Of a stretch of 39,699 bases of DNA, positions 39,171-39,699 are shown piece by piece (position 1 is the stretch's first letter; the number at the start of each line of letters is the position of its first letter). Below the pieces are notes generated by a model. It made no database searches. It was not told where the DNA came from and saw only the letters and a list, made by a program, of their open reading frames with translations. The stretch is taken from assembly GCA_031289015.1 (NCBI GenBank), contig JAITQG010000026.1, positions 1 through 39,699 of the forward strand. The letters are read 5' to 3'. This DNA comes from Lactobacillaceae bacterium. Lineage in GTDB: Bacteria; Bacillota; Bacilli; Lactobacillales; Lactobacillaceae. Made by a program: the position numbers and the translations under genes.

Positions 39171-39371
39171 ATGGCAGTTGATGCAATTAATGGAAAGCGC
39201 ACGCGTTTTGGAAACCAACGTTCACACGCTATGAACTCAAGCCGTCGTTCATGGAAGCCAAACTTGCAAAAGGTAACCGTTAAGATTGACGGTGGGGCAC
39301 CTAAGAAGGTTTACTTGGCAGCCCGTACTTTGAAAGCTGGTTTGAAGAACGGTTCAATCGAACGCGTTTAA
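39171..39371 (+). CDS. rpmB: 50S ribosomal protein L28
   Basis: 66 residues from ATG 39171, behind TTGGAGGG. The N-terminus [21 protein letters not shown] and the core [19 protein letters not shown] are typical L28. There is no CxxC pair, so this is the zinc-free (C-minus) form. Strongly basic, with codon use of highly expressed genes. Monocistronic with a strong promoter and a terminator. Confidence 0.96.
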   Translation: MAVDAINGKRTRFGNQRSHAMNSSRRSWKPNLQKVTVKIDGGAPKKVYLAARTLKAGLKNGSIERV

Positions 39372-39378
39372 TAAGAAG

Positions 39379-39406
39379 ACGTTACCAAGTTCGGTAGCGT
39401 TTTTTG
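39379..39406 (+). terminator. intrinsic terminator after rpmB
   Basis: ACGTTACC pairs with GGTAGCGT (one wobble, 6-nt loop), followed by a T run to 39406. Confidence 0.9.
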
Positions 39407-39425
39407 TTTGAAAAGCTAATTGCTT

Positions 39426-39699
39426 GGTTTGGGTAGTTTGTTGTGGCTGCCGGTTGCCCCTTTTAGGGGCAACATTGTTTTGGGATTTGGGCCGGCTGGG
39501 GCTATCCGGCAAAGATAAATTTGTGGGAAACGGGTGGCGCAAATATGGGGAAAGGTCCGCGAGCGGCCCTTGCGCATGCCCGTTGTGGGTCTGAATATCG
39601 GGCGCCGGTTCCCCATATTCGGCCACCCTTGCTTTTCCCACAAATTGATCGCTCCGACCCCCAGCCGGCCCAAATCCCAAAACAATGGGGCAGAGCTCA
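39426..39699 (-). repeat. large palindromic structured repeat, copy 2 (inverted)
   Basis: The same element as at 1-222, on the opposite strand and almost complete. An outer stem of 29 perfect pairs (39473-39501 with 39659-39687) encloses an internal loop, then an inner stem 39518-39530/39634-39646 (13 bp), GGGTGGC/GCCACCC (39532-39538/39622-39628), an 11-bp stem (39542-39552/39609-39619) and a branched tip with GCCCG/CGGGC and a CCGCGAGCGG hairpin. A separate GTTGCCCC/GGGGCAAC hairpin (about 39454-39473) flanks it. Relative to copy 1 two stems have changed on both arms together. The stretch from rpmB to the window end holds only the rpmB terminator and this element. The function and family are unknown to me. 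Confidence 0.88.

Noticed and set aside
39416-39685. Two overlapping minus-strand open frames across the second repeat copy
   Set aside because: Same reasoning as for copy 1. Stem pairing explains the conservation better than coding.
1-39699. CRISPR arrays, tRNA or rRNA genes, transposases, phage genes
   Set aside because: I looked for short regularly spaced repeats, tRNA-like cloverleafs with CCA ends, rRNA sequence and recombinase motifs and found none.

Overview
The window reads as a chromosomal segment of a low-to-moderate GC Gram-positive lactic acid bacterium (Lactobacillales, family Lactobacillaceae). Evidence: strong AGGAGG-type ribosome binding sites, extended -10 promoters (TGnTATAAT-like), acetate kinase, a Stp/PrkC pair with PASTA repeats, a comG operon, the yhaO-yhaN-yhaM cluster, a MurE without the DNPR motif of meso-DAP enzymes, and the block priA-fmt-rsmB-stp-prkC-rsgA-rpe-thiN-rpmB. 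The composition and the Lys-type MurE would fit a Weissella/Leuconostoc-like member, but genus is an inference. Every protein gene I accept is on the + strand.

Layout. 1-222: first copy of a large palindromic structured repeat, cut by the window edge. 392-1450: secreted protein of unknown function. 1589-6542: folC, murE, a DUF2187-type protein and argS. 6793-13865: an operon with a cytoplasmic 5'-nucleotidase-like metallophosphatase, a complete UgpC-A-E-B-like ABC importer and a metallo-beta-lactamase-fold hydrolase; together they look like uptake and intracellular breakdown of a phosphorylated organic compound. 13947-16878: argR, a class A penicillin-binding protein and a YlbF-family protein. 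16983-21452: yhaO/yhaN/yhaM (SbcCD-like nuclease pair plus 3'-5' exoribonuclease). 21518-23170: an NCS2 (AzgA-type) purine permease behind a leader that can fold as a transcription attenuator. 23295-26784: comGA-comGG, the competence pseudopilus operon, followed by a YtxK-like methyltransferase and ackA. 29251-37642: priA, fmt, rsmB, stp, prkC, rsgA. 37716-39371: rpe, thiN, rpmB. 39426-39699: second copy of the palindromic repeat, in inverted orientation.

The most unusual signal is the repeat pair at the two ends. Each copy folds into a long rod with a branched tip. The copies differ by substitutions that are compensated on the opposite arm of the stem in at least two helices, and differences fall about equally on all three codon positions of the open frame that crosses them. 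That argues for selection on base pairing and against protein coding. Both copies lie exactly at the window ends, as expected if this is a draft contig broken at multicopy repeats.

Other regulatory signals: a perfect tandem 10-bp repeat upstream of the phosphatase/ABC operon (candidate response-regulator site); three TGTTAATCnCA words and a 10-bp stem before the solute-binding protein gene; an attenuator leader before the purine permease with a mutually exclusive 8-bp antiterminator; and a 10-bp stem-loop predicted at the very 5' end of the ackA transcript.
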